From: JAUSNA01 sp964511965
GTDB taxonomy: Bacteria > Patescibacteriota > Microgenomatia > Levybacterales > GWA1-39-11
Length of the DNA: 25,107 nucleotides
Assembly (NCBI GenBank): GCA_964511965.1
Contig: CAZEGF010000056.1
Span: 1 to 25,107 of the forward strand
Direction of reading: 5' to 3'
The notes under the pieces were generated by a model, which had not been told where the DNA came from, did no database searches, and was given only the letters and a program-made list of their open reading frames with translations. Shown piece after piece: positions 14,785-22,046 of the stretch. The stretch's first letter is position 1. Each line of letters starts with the position of its first letter. A program made the translations under genes and the position numbers.

Positions 14785-16234
14785 AAATTTTGGTTCCTTC
14801 CATGATAAATTTCAGTTGATAAGACGAGAGGATATTGTCAACTAAAGGAACATCGATTGTTTGTATTATATATTTTGGTCGGACTTTCTCAAGTTGCTCT
14901 TTTGTTATTTTATCAGCGTTTTTGTAAAAAGTTACATGATATGCAACTACATATTTGCCAATAGGAAGTCTGTCCGACAAAGCATAGATTTGAGCACTGT
15001 CAGACCATAAATAAACCATGTCATTTCTTTTAATATTCATACGGATAAAATTTGCAATATCATAATCTCTCGGAGTATTGCGATCAAAAAATGCCTCATA
15101 ATCGACAATACTTTCTTTATTGGTAATAAATTTTAGATAATTCTTATAATAAGGTATCGATCGCAAATATATTTGAAAATGAAAATAGGCAAAATAACTA
15201 ATAACTCCAATTGCAAACACGTTTAACAATTTTAATTTTTTTTCCTCAAACAACTCACCTATAAGAAGTGCGAATGCTGGCAACATCACTAAGGAATAGT
15301 GAATATACGGTCTTTCCGAAAAGAAAGCGTTATAAAGAGAAAGTATTGTCCAAAGAAAAATAAATAAAGTAGTTTTTGAAATTCTTTTTCGATTGAGAAA
15401 TATTGCTACCAAACCAATTATCAAAAGAACGGTTTTTATTATGAGAATCCCCATTGGGAAAATAAAACTGTTTTGTTCCCCTACATATGAAACGTTTTGT
15501 AAAAAAACAGCTTTAATAAACTCCTTAGGAATCCCTAAAAAAGTAAAAAGTAACAGACTAATGAATAGAAGAGAAAATGTAGGAACAAGAAAATATATCG
15601 TCTTTCTAACATTTTGATTTGAAATAATTACCCTGCTTGAAAACAATAAAAATAAAAGAAATGTAACGAAGTCAAAAACTGCAACGATTTTTGTAATAAC
15701 AGCAATTGCAAGAAGAAGACCTGCAAAGATAAGGTATTTTCTTTTCTTTGATTCTTGATACGATAGGACTAAATAAGCAGCTCCTATTATAGGAAGCAAC
15801 ATAAAGTTTTCTGCATTTGCTATATTTCCTTCAAGGATTGGTAGCCCAAAAAGAATTGAGAATAATAATGTTGAAAGATAATAGGAAACCGGATTTGTAA
15901 AAAGTTTTTTTGCTAGCAGTAAAAACATAACCGTTGAAAAAAGACCTGAGAAAAGAGAGAGAAGTTTTACAAAATATAAATTGCCGTTAACCAATGCGTA
16001 TATCAAATAAAGAAGGGGTGGCTTGTTGTCCCATACATCTTTATATAATGTTTGCCCTGATACAATAGCACGACCTATGACTTGATATATTCCCTCATCA
16101 CCATACCAATGAGGTTCGATAAGAGATGGGATTCGAAGAAGAACAAAAAGAAAACAGATGCCTAGTAAGTACCATGAATTACGGTACCTGTAAAAAGATT
16201 TTGATTTATAAAGACGCAAAAAAAAATCTTTCAT
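14768..16234 (-). CDS. GT-C fold glycosyltransferase (PMT/ArnT, GT39-like)
   Basis: This 488-residue protein has a short cytoplasmic start and then about eleven hydrophobic segments to near residue 370, followed by a soluble C-terminal domain of about 120 residues. The first extracytoplasmic loop has HWYGDEGIY with the D46-E47 pair expected of GT-C enzymes, followed by KDVWDNKPPLLYL (65-77), characteristic of PMT_2/ArnT-like proteins. These enzymes use a polyprenyl-phosphate sugar donor on the outer face to modify proteins or lipids. The acceptor is unknown. Its ATG is 1 nt after the stop of the GT2 gene (TAATATG), and its 3' end overlaps the next gene, so these are translationally coupled. 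Confidence 0.88.
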   Translation of the reverse strand: MKDFFLRLYKSKSFYRYRNSWYLLGICFLFVLLRIPSLIEPHWYGDEGIYQVIGRAIVSGQTLYKDVWDNKPPLLYLIYALVNGNLYFVKLLSLFSGLFSTVMFLLLAKKLFTNPVSYYLSTLLFSILFGLPILEGNIANAENFMLLPIIGAAYLVLSYQESKKRKYLIFAGLLLAIAVITKIVAVFDFVTFLLFLLFSSRVIISNQNVRKTIYFLVPTFSLLFISLLLFTFLGIPKEFIKAVFLQNVSYVGEQNSFIFPMGILIIKTVLLIIGLVAIFLNRKRISKTTLFIFLWTILSLYNAFFSERPYIHYSLVMLPAFALLIGELFEEKKLKLLNVFAIGVISYFAYFHFQIYLRSIPYYKNYLKFITNKESIVDYEAFFDRNTPRDYDIANFIRMNIKRNDMVYLWSDSAQIYALSDRLPIGKYVVAYHVTFYKNADKITKEQLEKVRPKYIIQTIDVPLVDNILSSYQLKFIMEGTKIYEREI

Positions 16235-16235
16235 A

Positions 16236-17735
16236 TTACACTTTCTCAGTAACTTTGTATTCTAGCCTTTTGCCAATAATCAATTGCACATGAGAAATCA
16301 ATGCAGGAAGGGCAGATAAGAAAAACCCTGCAACCGGCATAAAAAGAAATTCTGCAGGAAACAATAATTTTCTAATTCTAGAATGCTTTTCCTGATTTTT
16401 CTTCGGGCCCAATGAATAGTCAACATAAATCATGGCTAAAATTGAAACAAGACAAAGAGTCAAAATAAAAGCTGAAATGTGAGGAAGCGTATATCCTAAA
16501 TTAGTCCTGGTAAAAACTGGGTTAATGAGAGCTACTAAATTTGCGGAGATCGTGATAATAAACCAATTAACCGGCCAAAGAATGTGATCTACAATAACAT
16601 TTGTTACTAACATTGTTTTTCTCCAGAAGGGGATATTCGGTACTGTTAAATACCACTTTATATATGTTGCATCATCTGCTATACCCCACGACCAACGTCT
16701 TTCCTGGTGATATTTATTCATAAGACTTCTGCGATACGAATATGACATCGCTGCATCCATAGAAGTTTTAAGAAATATTGGCTCCACAACCACTCTTCCT
16801 TTTGTTTTGAAAAATGCTTTAAAAAACACTCTATAATCCTCAGGTATAACATCTACATCCCAATTTCCAATGTCCATAAGTAATTTAAATGGAAGTGAAT
16901 AGACAGAATTTGGAACAAGACGAGTATGTTGGACAAGAACTGAAGTTCGCCATAAACTTCCAAAGAATGAAATTACCCGGGTAAATGAAGGGACTTGCCA
17001 AAAATTATTGTAGGTAACATTTGCAGATTGCCAAAAAGTATAATGAGGATCTTTTACTGTTAGGAATGAGTATGCAAGATAAGAGAAAAAGGCTTTATCA
17101 AAAAGCACATCTGCATCAGCTGAAGTCACCGTCATAAAATCGATGTCCAATTTTCCTGATTTAACTAGCTTGTTATATGCATCTGAAGCCGCATATGCTT
17201 GGTTTGAGGATTTACCTTTTACTTCATCCGGTAAATCCGGGTGCAGTGTATATTCAAACCCCCCAAAGATTTTTTCATATTCTTTTTTTAATCTGTCACC
17301 TTTTGCTGCCACTTCTTCTTCCCGTTTTTCAAATGCCATATAAATATATATTTGATGCATCGGAAATGATTGTTCGTGGATGCTTTCCAATGTTTCCTTT
17401 ATTTTTTCGTAGCTTTCTTTATAACTTGGGATAACAATTAAATGATTAATTTTGGAAAAATTGGGGAACTCCTTTGCTTTTGCTAACCAGTCAGTACGCT
17501 CTGCGCTTCGTATTTTTCTTGCTGCAATATAGGATGTTGCGACCAAATGAACAGATTTATAAAACCAATACAAATCAAAAAAGATTATGAAGTATGAAAG
17601 AGCAATCGGAAAAAAATATGCCCCCCACACAGGCATTGTAATTAAAAATAGTCCAATAATTGGTGGGATTATCTCAAGCGCCCTACGGGACTTGATAGGA
17701 TATCTGGTAAATAGTCTGTCGAGTGTAGTATGCAT
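16236..17735 (-). CDS. membrane-anchored family 2 glycosyltransferase
   Basis: This 499-residue protein has two hydrophobic segments near 20-60 and then a GT-A domain. That domain has HLIVIPSYKE (98-107), the DxD-like SADADV with D207/D209, an acid pair in IPEDYRVF (E299, D300), and QERRW at 344-348, the QxxRW motif of processive or cellulose-synthase-like GT2 enzymes. Further hydrophobic segments near 380-410, 420-445 and 465-490 return it to the membrane. The domain probably builds or transfers a glycan at the inner face; the sugar is unknown. It starts 2 nt after tatD ends. The distance between the first and second acidic motifs includes an unusual insert (residues about 140-200) absent from short GT2 enzymes. 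Confidence 0.87.
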   Translation of the reverse strand: MHTTLDRLFTRYPIKSRRALEIIPPIIGLFLITMPVWGAYFFPIALSYFIIFFDLYWFYKSVHLVATSYIAARKIRSAERTDWLAKAKEFPNFSKINHLIVIPSYKESYEKIKETLESIHEQSFPMHQIYIYMAFEKREEEVAAKGDRLKKEYEKIFGGFEYTLHPDLPDEVKGKSSNQAYAASDAYNKLVKSGKLDIDFMTVTSADADVLFDKAFFSYLAYSFLTVKDPHYTFWQSANVTYNNFWQVPSFTRVISFFGSLWRTSVLVQHTRLVPNSVYSLPFKLLMDIGNWDVDVIPEDYRVFFKAFFKTKGRVVVEPIFLKTSMDAAMSYSYRRSLMNKYHQERRWSWGIADDATYIKWYLTVPNIPFWRKTMLVTNVIVDHILWPVNWFIITISANLVALINPVFTRTNLGYTLPHISAFILTLCLVSILAMIYVDYSLGPKKNQEKHSRIRKLLFPAEFLFMPVAGFFLSALPALISHVQLIIGKRLEYKVTEKV

Positions 17736-17737
17736 TA

Positions 17738-18556
17738 TTAGAGTTCAAAAACCGAGCGAAAATTACGCTCGATTTGAACCTCAAGAGTATTATAGGGAAT
17801 TCCCTTGGTCTTAGCAATGAAATCTAAAATGATGGGAATATTGCCAGGTGTATTTCTTTGTCCACGTAGGGGAACCGGGGATAAAAAAGGGCTATCGGTT
17901 TCGGTTAAGATCATGTCCTCAGGTACATACTTTACGAGATCAATTAGAGGTGTTGATTCACCGGGGGGTACTCCTTCATATGTAATATTTCCATCAAATC
18001 CTACCAAAAAACCCATGTCCAAGACCTTTTTTGTAAAATCTAAATTGCCTGAGAAGCAATGAAACATCCCGGGCACGTCTCTTAATCGATCTTTATAATC
18101 AGAAAGAATTGCCAAAGTCTCATCCCATGCAAGGCGCGTGTGGATTTGAAGGGGAAGATTTAATTTTATGGACAATTCAATTTGCTTTCGAAATGCATCC
18201 TCTTGAAGGTCGACTGGAACAACTCCATTTGTCCGGTAATTCCAAAAATCCATCCCTACTTCTCCAATTCCAATTACTTTTGGACTTTTTGCAATTTTTT
18301 CAAGTTGCGCAAGCCAATCTTCTGGTGGTTCTCCTTCATATTTAGCGTCAGTTTTGTCTGCGTGATGTGGATGAATTCCAACGATTGCGTATAGCTCGTT
18401 GTATTTTTGTGCAAAATCTACTGCTTTTTGAGAAGATTCTATCGAAGTACCAGTATTAACTATTGTAGTTACTCCTTTTGAAAGAGCATCAACAATTACT
18501 GCATCTGCATCCTCTTCGAATTTATGAAATTGTATGTGACAATGCGCATCAAGCAT
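17738..18556 (-). CDS. TatD family metal-dependent hydrolase (putative DNase)
   Basis: This 272-residue TIM-barrel hydrolase has all metal ligands expected in TatD: H5 and H7 in DAHCHIQF, E99 in GIGEVGMDFW, H139 in LQIHTR, H166 in MFHCFSG, and D221 in LTETDSPFL. VGIHPHH at 59-65 and the RGQRNTP segment at 231-237 are also typical. Family members act as 3'-5' exonucleases or related hydrolases in DNA repair or turnover. It lies 73 nt after groEL in the same direction. A TATACT box 6 nt before the ATG, inside the heptamer array, predicts its own leaderless transcript. A terminator-like hairpin lies in its last codons. Confidence 0.94.
   Translation of the reverse strand: MLDAHCHIQFHKFEEDADAVIVDALSKGVTTIVNTGTSIESSQKAVDFAQKYNELYAIVGIHPHHADKTDAKYEGEPPEDWLAQLEKIAKSPKVIGIGEVGMDFWNYRTNGVVPVDLQEDAFRKQIELSIKLNLPLQIHTRLAWDETLAILSDYKDRLRDVPGMFHCFSGNLDFTKKVLDMGFLVGFDGNITYEGVPPGESTPLIDLVKYVPEDMILTETDSPFLSPVPLRGQRNTPGNIPIILDFIAKTKGIPYNTLEVQIERNFRSVFEL
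17743..17779 (-). terminator. terminator-like hairpin inside the 3' end of tatD
   Basis: On the minus strand CGAGCG-TAATTTT-CGCTCG is a perfect GC-rich stem followed by GTTTTT. An outer GTTCAAA/TTTGAAC pair extends it. It resembles an intrinsic terminator but lies in the last codons of tatD, only a few bases before the next gene starts, so it may act as an attenuator for the glycosyltransferase genes. Confidence 0.5.
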
Positions 18557-18561
18557 ACAAT

Positions 18562-18631
18562 AAGTATAAAGAATTAAGTATTAAGTATAAAGTGGAAATA
18601 ACTACAAACTGAGGACTACAAACAACTAACT
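18562..18631. repeat. degenerate heptamer repeat, ten units, groEL/tatD spacer
   Basis: On the plus strand the units from 18562 read AAGTATA, AAGAATT, AAGTATT, AAGTATA, AAGTGGA, AATAACT, ACAAACT, GAGGACT, ACAAACA, ACTAACT. The 7-nt phase is kept throughout while the words drift. It fills the entire spacer. The AG-A/T words are on the plus strand here, opposite to those in the dnaK and groEL spacers, although all flanking genes are on the minus strand. Confidence 0.7.
18563..18568 (-). promoter_or_regulatory. possible -10 box of tatD inside the heptamer repeat
   Basis: The minus strand carries TATACT followed after 6 nt (TATTGT) by ATG 18556. The same spacing recurs at other genes here. No good -35 is seen, and the repeat makes several similar words, so chance is possible. 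Confidence 0.4.
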
Positions 18632-20267
18632 AATAATCCATTCCGCCCATACCAGGCATGCCGCCCCCCATTGGAGCTGGAGGATTTTTCTCAGGAAGAT
18701 CGGTAACAAGAGCCTCGGTTGTTAATACCATCATGCCAACTGATGCAGCGTTTTGAACTACACTTCGAGTTACCTTTGCTGGATCAATAATGCCTGCCTC
18801 AAGCATTGATCCATATTGCATTGTCATTACATTGAATCCAAAATCTGGAGTTTTTCCTTCTTCTACTTTTGAAAGAATAAGTCCTGGATCCTCACCAGCA
18901 TTTTTTACAATCCATTTTGTAGGTTCTCCAAGTGCTTGATAAAGTATTTCTACACCCATTTTCTGATCTTCCTCAACGATTGAGTCTTTTAATTTCAATA
19001 GAGCTTTTCTTGCCCGAAGCAATGTTACTCCTCCTCCAGGAACTACCCCTTCTTCAATTGCAGCCTTTGTCGCAGCAACAGCATCAATTACTCGTTCTTT
19101 TTTCTCTTTCATTTCAATCTCAGTTGCAGCTCCCACATTTATAACTGCAACCCCTCCTGCAAGTTTTGCGAGTCGTTCTTGTAGTTTTTCCCGGTCAAAA
19201 TCAGATGTTGTTTTTGCAATTTCTTTTTTGAGAAGTTCAATTCGGACCGCTACATCTTTTTTATTGCCTTTACCACCAATAATTTGGGTTGATTCATTGG
19301 TTGACCTTACTTTATCTGCTCGACCAAGATCCTCCATAGTTACACTCTCAAGTTTTCGACCCAATTCTTCTGAGATTACGGTTGCCCCGGTAAGCATTGA
19401 TATGTCCTCAAGCATTGCTTTTCGTCTATCTCCAAATCCAGGTGCTTTTACAGCTAGAACATTAAATACACCTCGAAGTTTGTTGAGAACTAATGTAGTT
19501 AAGGCCTCGCCTTCAATATCATCGGCTATAAGTACAAGATTTTTACTTACTTTTACAAAATTTTCCAAAAATGGAAGAAGATCTTGTAGTGAAGAAATCT
19601 TTTTATCTGTTATTAATATGTAAGCATCTTCAATTTCTGCTTCCATTCTGTCTGAATTCGTGACTAAATATGCGCTGGCGTATCCTTTATCAAATTCCAT
19701 TCCTTCTTTGTAGTCGATTGAAAATTCTATTCCTTTTCCTTCCTCAACAGTAACAATACCATCTTTTCCTACCTTATTTAATGCGTCAGCAATCAGACTC
19801 CCGATTTTTTGATCTTGTGCAGAAATTGTAGCTACTTTTAATACATCGTCTCCCTTAACTTCTTTTGCCATCTTCTTAACTTCGGCAATGACAGTCTCTA
19901 CTCCTTTTTCAGTACCCATTTTTAAAATCATAGGATTTGCTCCAGCAGAAACTGCTCTAAATCCATTATCGATTATTGATTTTGCAAGAAGAGTTGCAGT
20001 AGTAGTTCCATCTCCTGCAACGTCATTTGTTTTTGAAGAGGCTTCTTTAACGAGCTGCGCACCCATATTTTCAAATGGATCCTCTAACTCAATTTCTTTA
20101 GCAACTGATACTCCATCATGAATAACATTTGGAGCACCCCATTTTTTATCGATTGCAACGTTGCGGCCCTTTGGTCCCAGAGTTGTAACAACGGCATCTG
20201 CCAATTTATCAACTCCTGCTTTTAAAGCTTTTCGTGCGTCTTCTCCGTATTTAATTTGTTTTGCCAT
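18630..20267 (-). CDS. groEL: chaperonin GroEL (Hsp60)
   Basis: This is a full-length 545-residue group I chaperonin. It has the N-terminal KQIKYGEDARKAL, the ATP-binding VTTLGPKGRNV and DGVSVAKEIEL, the catalytic DVAGDGTTTAT, the apical domain APGFGDRRKAMLEDI and the equatorial VVPGGGVTLLRA. The tail ends in the flexible GGMPGMGGMDY, the GGM-type tail that lies in the cavity. It forms tetradecameric rings that fold proteins with GroES. It is 89 nt after groES, with a heptamer array in the gap. No Shine-Dalgarno is seen; the word ATTAAAAACAT before the ATG is the same as at dnaK. In other bacteria GroEL also assists HrcA, whose gene is in this window. Confidence 0.99.
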   Translation of the reverse strand: MAKQIKYGEDARKALKAGVDKLADAVVTTLGPKGRNVAIDKKWGAPNVIHDGVSVAKEIELEDPFENMGAQLVKEASSKTNDVAGDGTTTATLLAKSIIDNGFRAVSAGANPMILKMGTEKGVETVIAEVKKMAKEVKGDDVLKVATISAQDQKIGSLIADALNKVGKDGIVTVEEGKGIEFSIDYKEGMEFDKGYASAYLVTNSDRMEAEIEDAYILITDKKISSLQDLLPFLENFVKVSKNLVLIADDIEGEALTTLVLNKLRGVFNVLAVKAPGFGDRRKAMLEDISMLTGATVISEELGRKLESVTMEDLGRADKVRSTNESTQIIGGKGNKKDVAVRIELLKKEIAKTTSDFDREKLQERLAKLAGGVAVINVGAATEIEMKEKKERVIDAVAATKAAIEEGVVPGGGVTLLRARKALLKLKDSIVEEDQKMGVEILYQALGEPTKWIVKNAGEDPGLILSKVEEGKTPDFGFNVMTMQYGSMLEAGIIDPAKVTRSVVQNAASVGMMVLTTEALVTDLPEKNPPAPMGGGMPGMGGMDY

Positions 20268-20283
20268 AATGTTTTTAATAAAT

Positions 20284-20353
20284 AAATTCTAAATTCTAAT
20301 TTCGAAATCCGAAACATTTTTTTCGTGCTTCGAATTTATTGTTTAGTGCTTCC
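20284..20353. repeat. degenerate heptamer repeat, ten units, groES/groEL spacer
   Basis: On the plus strand the units read AAATTCT, AAATTCT, AATTTCG, AAATCCG, AAACATT, TTTTTCG, TGCTTCG, AATTTAT, TGTTTAG, TGCTTCC. On the minus strand the clearest units are AGAATTT twice, the same family as the grpE/dnaK array. It fills most of the spacer. Confidence 0.65.
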
Positions 20354-20370
20354 ATCCTAATTTAGGATGG
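20352..20370 (-). other. 19-bp perfect palindrome over the groES stop codon
   Basis: CCATCCTAA-T-TTAGGATGG is perfectly symmetric. In RNA it would form a 7-bp stem with a 5-nt loop exactly at the groES stop codon, ahead of the groEL spacer. No T-tract follows. It could mark an mRNA processing or stability site; it is also partly constrained by the coding sequence. Confidence 0.55.
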
Positions 20371-20659
20371 CTAATATATCTTTTTGCTCAACTATTGTCC
20401 ACTCTTCATTCTCAACCTTTATCTCATTTCCACCCCATTTTTTGTACATGACGCGGTCTCCAACTTTTACAATCATTTTTTCGTGATCTCCTTTTGGTGA
20501 GATGTGTCCCTCACCAACTGCCATAACGATTCCTTCTGCTGGTTTTTCTTTAGCACTGTCAGGCAATATAATTCCACTTGCAGTCTTTGTCTCTGGCTCC
20601 AAAGGTTTGACCAATACATTTGAAAACAGAGGTTTTATATTTATTTTTGTATTTGTCAT
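20357..20659 (-). CDS. groES: co-chaperonin GroES (Hsp10)
   Basis: This 100-residue protein has the GroES fold signatures. IKPLFSNVLVKPLEPETKTA is followed by the mobile-loop GIILPDSAKEKPAEG that contacts GroEL, then VMAVGEG, VKVGDRVMYKKWGG and the C-terminal strand WTIVEQKDILAIL. It caps the GroEL ring. It is the first gene of the long minus-strand run to 12346. The start is the first ATG after a strong promoter whose predicted transcription start lies only about 7 nt upstream, so the leader is very short and has no Shine-Dalgarno. Confidence 0.98.
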   Translation of the reverse strand: MTNTKINIKPLFSNVLVKPLEPETKTASGIILPDSAKEKPAEGIVMAVGEGHISPKGDHEKMIVKVGDRVMYKKWGGNEIKVENEEWTIVEQKDILAILN

Positions 20660-20666
20660 TTGAGTA

Positions 20667-20701
20667 TTAGCATTTATACAAAACGGTTATCAATTTGTCA
20701 A
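20667..20701 (-). promoter_or_regulatory. groES promoter with a decayed CIRCE-like operator
   Basis: On the minus strand TTGACA (20696-20701), a 17-nt spacer and TATAAA (20673-20678) form a strong promoter. At the position where CIRCE lies in the hrcA and hsp20 promoters there is a right half AAATGCTAA (20667-20675, two mismatches) but a poor left half TTGATAACC (20685-20693, five mismatches). The promoter is confident; the operator is tentative. Confidence 0.65.
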
Positions 20702-20790
20702 GTAGTCTGCTAATTTTTTAGTTAAGATGCTTGCAAAAGTATGCAAAATCTTCTACGCTAATATCATCTTGTATTGCAGGCTGTTGGGTC

Positions 20791-20799
20791 TGTGACAAT
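20791..20799 (+). promoter_or_regulatory. possible extended -10 of the PKD surface-protein gene
   Basis: TGT plus GACAAT (20794-20799) ends 8 nt before ATG 20808. The match is only moderate and no convincing -35 is seen; TTGTAT lies 19 nt upstream of the -10. Confidence 0.3.
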
Positions 20800-20807
20800 G
20801 TGCTGGA

Positions 20808-22010
20808 ATGAATATATTTAAGAACAAGTACTTCCTCCTCGGTAATTTAGCTTTCCTGCTTATCGTGATACCAGTTGTACTCTTTTTTGTCAAAAATCAG
20901 ACTTCAACTCGTGGAAGTGCAGCCCCAACAACAACTCTTTCATTTATTGATCCAACTATTACTGCTGACCAATGTGATAGTACAAAAACAGCTCGACTTG
21001 TCTTAAATCCAGGTCAAAATGTCGTAAATAGAGTTGCCCTTGCGCTTAAGTGGGATGCAACAAAATTTGACGTTGTATTTACCCCTAATAAAGCGGCTTT
21101 TCCTGATATTGCAAAAGATGCAGTCTATCCCCCAGAGGGAGGATCTATGACAATTACTCTTGCGATTGGAGCTGATGTTACCAAAGCAATAAGTACTACC
21201 ACTGATGTTGGAACCGTTCTAATAAAACCAAAGGCTCCAACAACCAAGGTTGACTTAGATGTTGATCCAGTTAATACAAAAATCTTTTCTCTTTCTGGAC
21301 AAGATGGAGCTGCTGAAAATGTCTATAATCCAGGAGGATCCCAACCACTTCAAGTTGCAATCATTGCTAAATCTTGTACCGATGTGACAGTTACACCAAC
21401 AGTTACCGGTACGCCTCCAGTTGCACAAAATGGGGTAACTCCAACTGTAACAACGGTACCTACTATAACATCGGGAGTTACACCAACAACTGTTCCTACG
21501 GTTGCAGCAACTGCAACACCAACAAGTGGTGTAGCAAATCAATCACCGACATGTCTTAATTTATCAACATCAAATTCTTCAGGATCAGCACCATTATCAA
21601 TTACGCTTACTGCTTCCGGACGAGATACTGATGGAACAATTTCAAAAGCAACATTTAACTTTGGGGATGGGACACAGCAAGATGTAACAACCGGACTTGG
21701 CACAGCATCTGTTTCTGCTCAACTTGCCCATACGTATAATTCCGGTGGTAACTTCACCTCAACTTCAGTATTTACAGACAATTCCGGTGCAGTAAGTACG
21801 ACATGTTCACAAGTTATTGCAGTTAGCGGTGCTATTGCAACAATTCCTCCAACTGCAACTCCAACAACAGAGATTGGAAGCATCAGTCCAACAGATACTC
21901 CAACTGCAACACCAACTATTACAAATCCTGGTGGAGTTAGTGTAACCTTTGGTCTCATCGGTGGAATAGTACTTGCAATTATCGCCGGGATCTTCCTGCT
22001 TGCACTCTAA
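20808..22010 (+). CDS. Thr/Pro-rich cell-surface protein with cohesin-like and PKD domains
   Basis: This 400-residue protein has a hydrophobic anchor or signal near 9-28. Next comes a beta-sandwich-like region (about 40-190: LVLNPGQNVVNRVALALKWD, then MTITLAIGADV), suggestive of cohesin-type domains. A Thr/Val/Pro-rich linker lies at about 195-245. A PKD domain follows (about 247-345) with SGSAPLSITLTASG, FNFGDGTQQDV near 283-293 and LAHTYNSGGNF. A second Thr/Pro linker leads to a C-terminal hydrophobic helix (about 378-400). The protein is probably displayed on the surface, with the linkers spanning the wall. Adhesion or cell-contact roles are inference. Two terminal helices make a hairpin-like double anchor possible if the first is not cleaved. 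Confidence 0.88.
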   Translation: MNIFKNKYFLLGNLAFLLIVIPVVLFFVKNQTSTRGSAAPTTTLSFIDPTITADQCDSTKTARLVLNPGQNVVNRVALALKWDATKFDVVFTPNKAAFPDIAKDAVYPPEGGSMTITLAIGADVTKAISTTTDVGTVLIKPKAPTTKVDLDVDPVNTKIFSLSGQDGAAENVYNPGGSQPLQVAIIAKSCTDVTVTPTVTGTPPVAQNGVTPTVTTVPTITSGVTPTTVPTVAATATPTSGVANQSPTCLNLSTSNSSGSAPLSITLTASGRDTDGTISKATFNFGDGTQQDVTTGLGTASVSAQLAHTYNSGGNFTSTSVFTDNSGAVSTTCSQVIAVSGAIATIPPTATPTTEIGSISPTDTPTATPTITNPGGVSVTFGLIGGIVLAIIAGIFLLAL

Positions 22011-22012
22011 AC

Positions 22013-22040
22013 TTGACTTTAATTTGCCCAGTAATATAAT
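22013..22040 (+). promoter_or_regulatory. consensus promoter with leaderless start for the orphan 157-residue gene
   Basis: TTGACT (22013-22018), a 16-nt spacer and TATAAT (22035-22040) begin 3 nt after the upstream stop codon. The ATG at 22047 lies exactly 6 nt after the -10 box. It is the best-matching promoter of the leaderless type in the window. Confidence 0.75.
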
Positions 22041-22046
22041 CGCATT

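Noticed and set aside
18562..18631. Heptamer arrays considered as CRISPR
   Set aside because: Units are 7 bp and degenerate, with no unique spacers of uniform length and no cas genes nearby.
19228..19623. 131-codon frame antisense to groEL
   Set aside because: Shadow frame of a highly conserved gene.
20727..20795. 22-codon open frame (MLAKVCKIFYANIILYCRLLGL) ending 12 nt before the PKD protein gene
   Set aside because: No ribosome site or clear promoter, and length within chance expectation; could be a leader peptide but nothing supports it.
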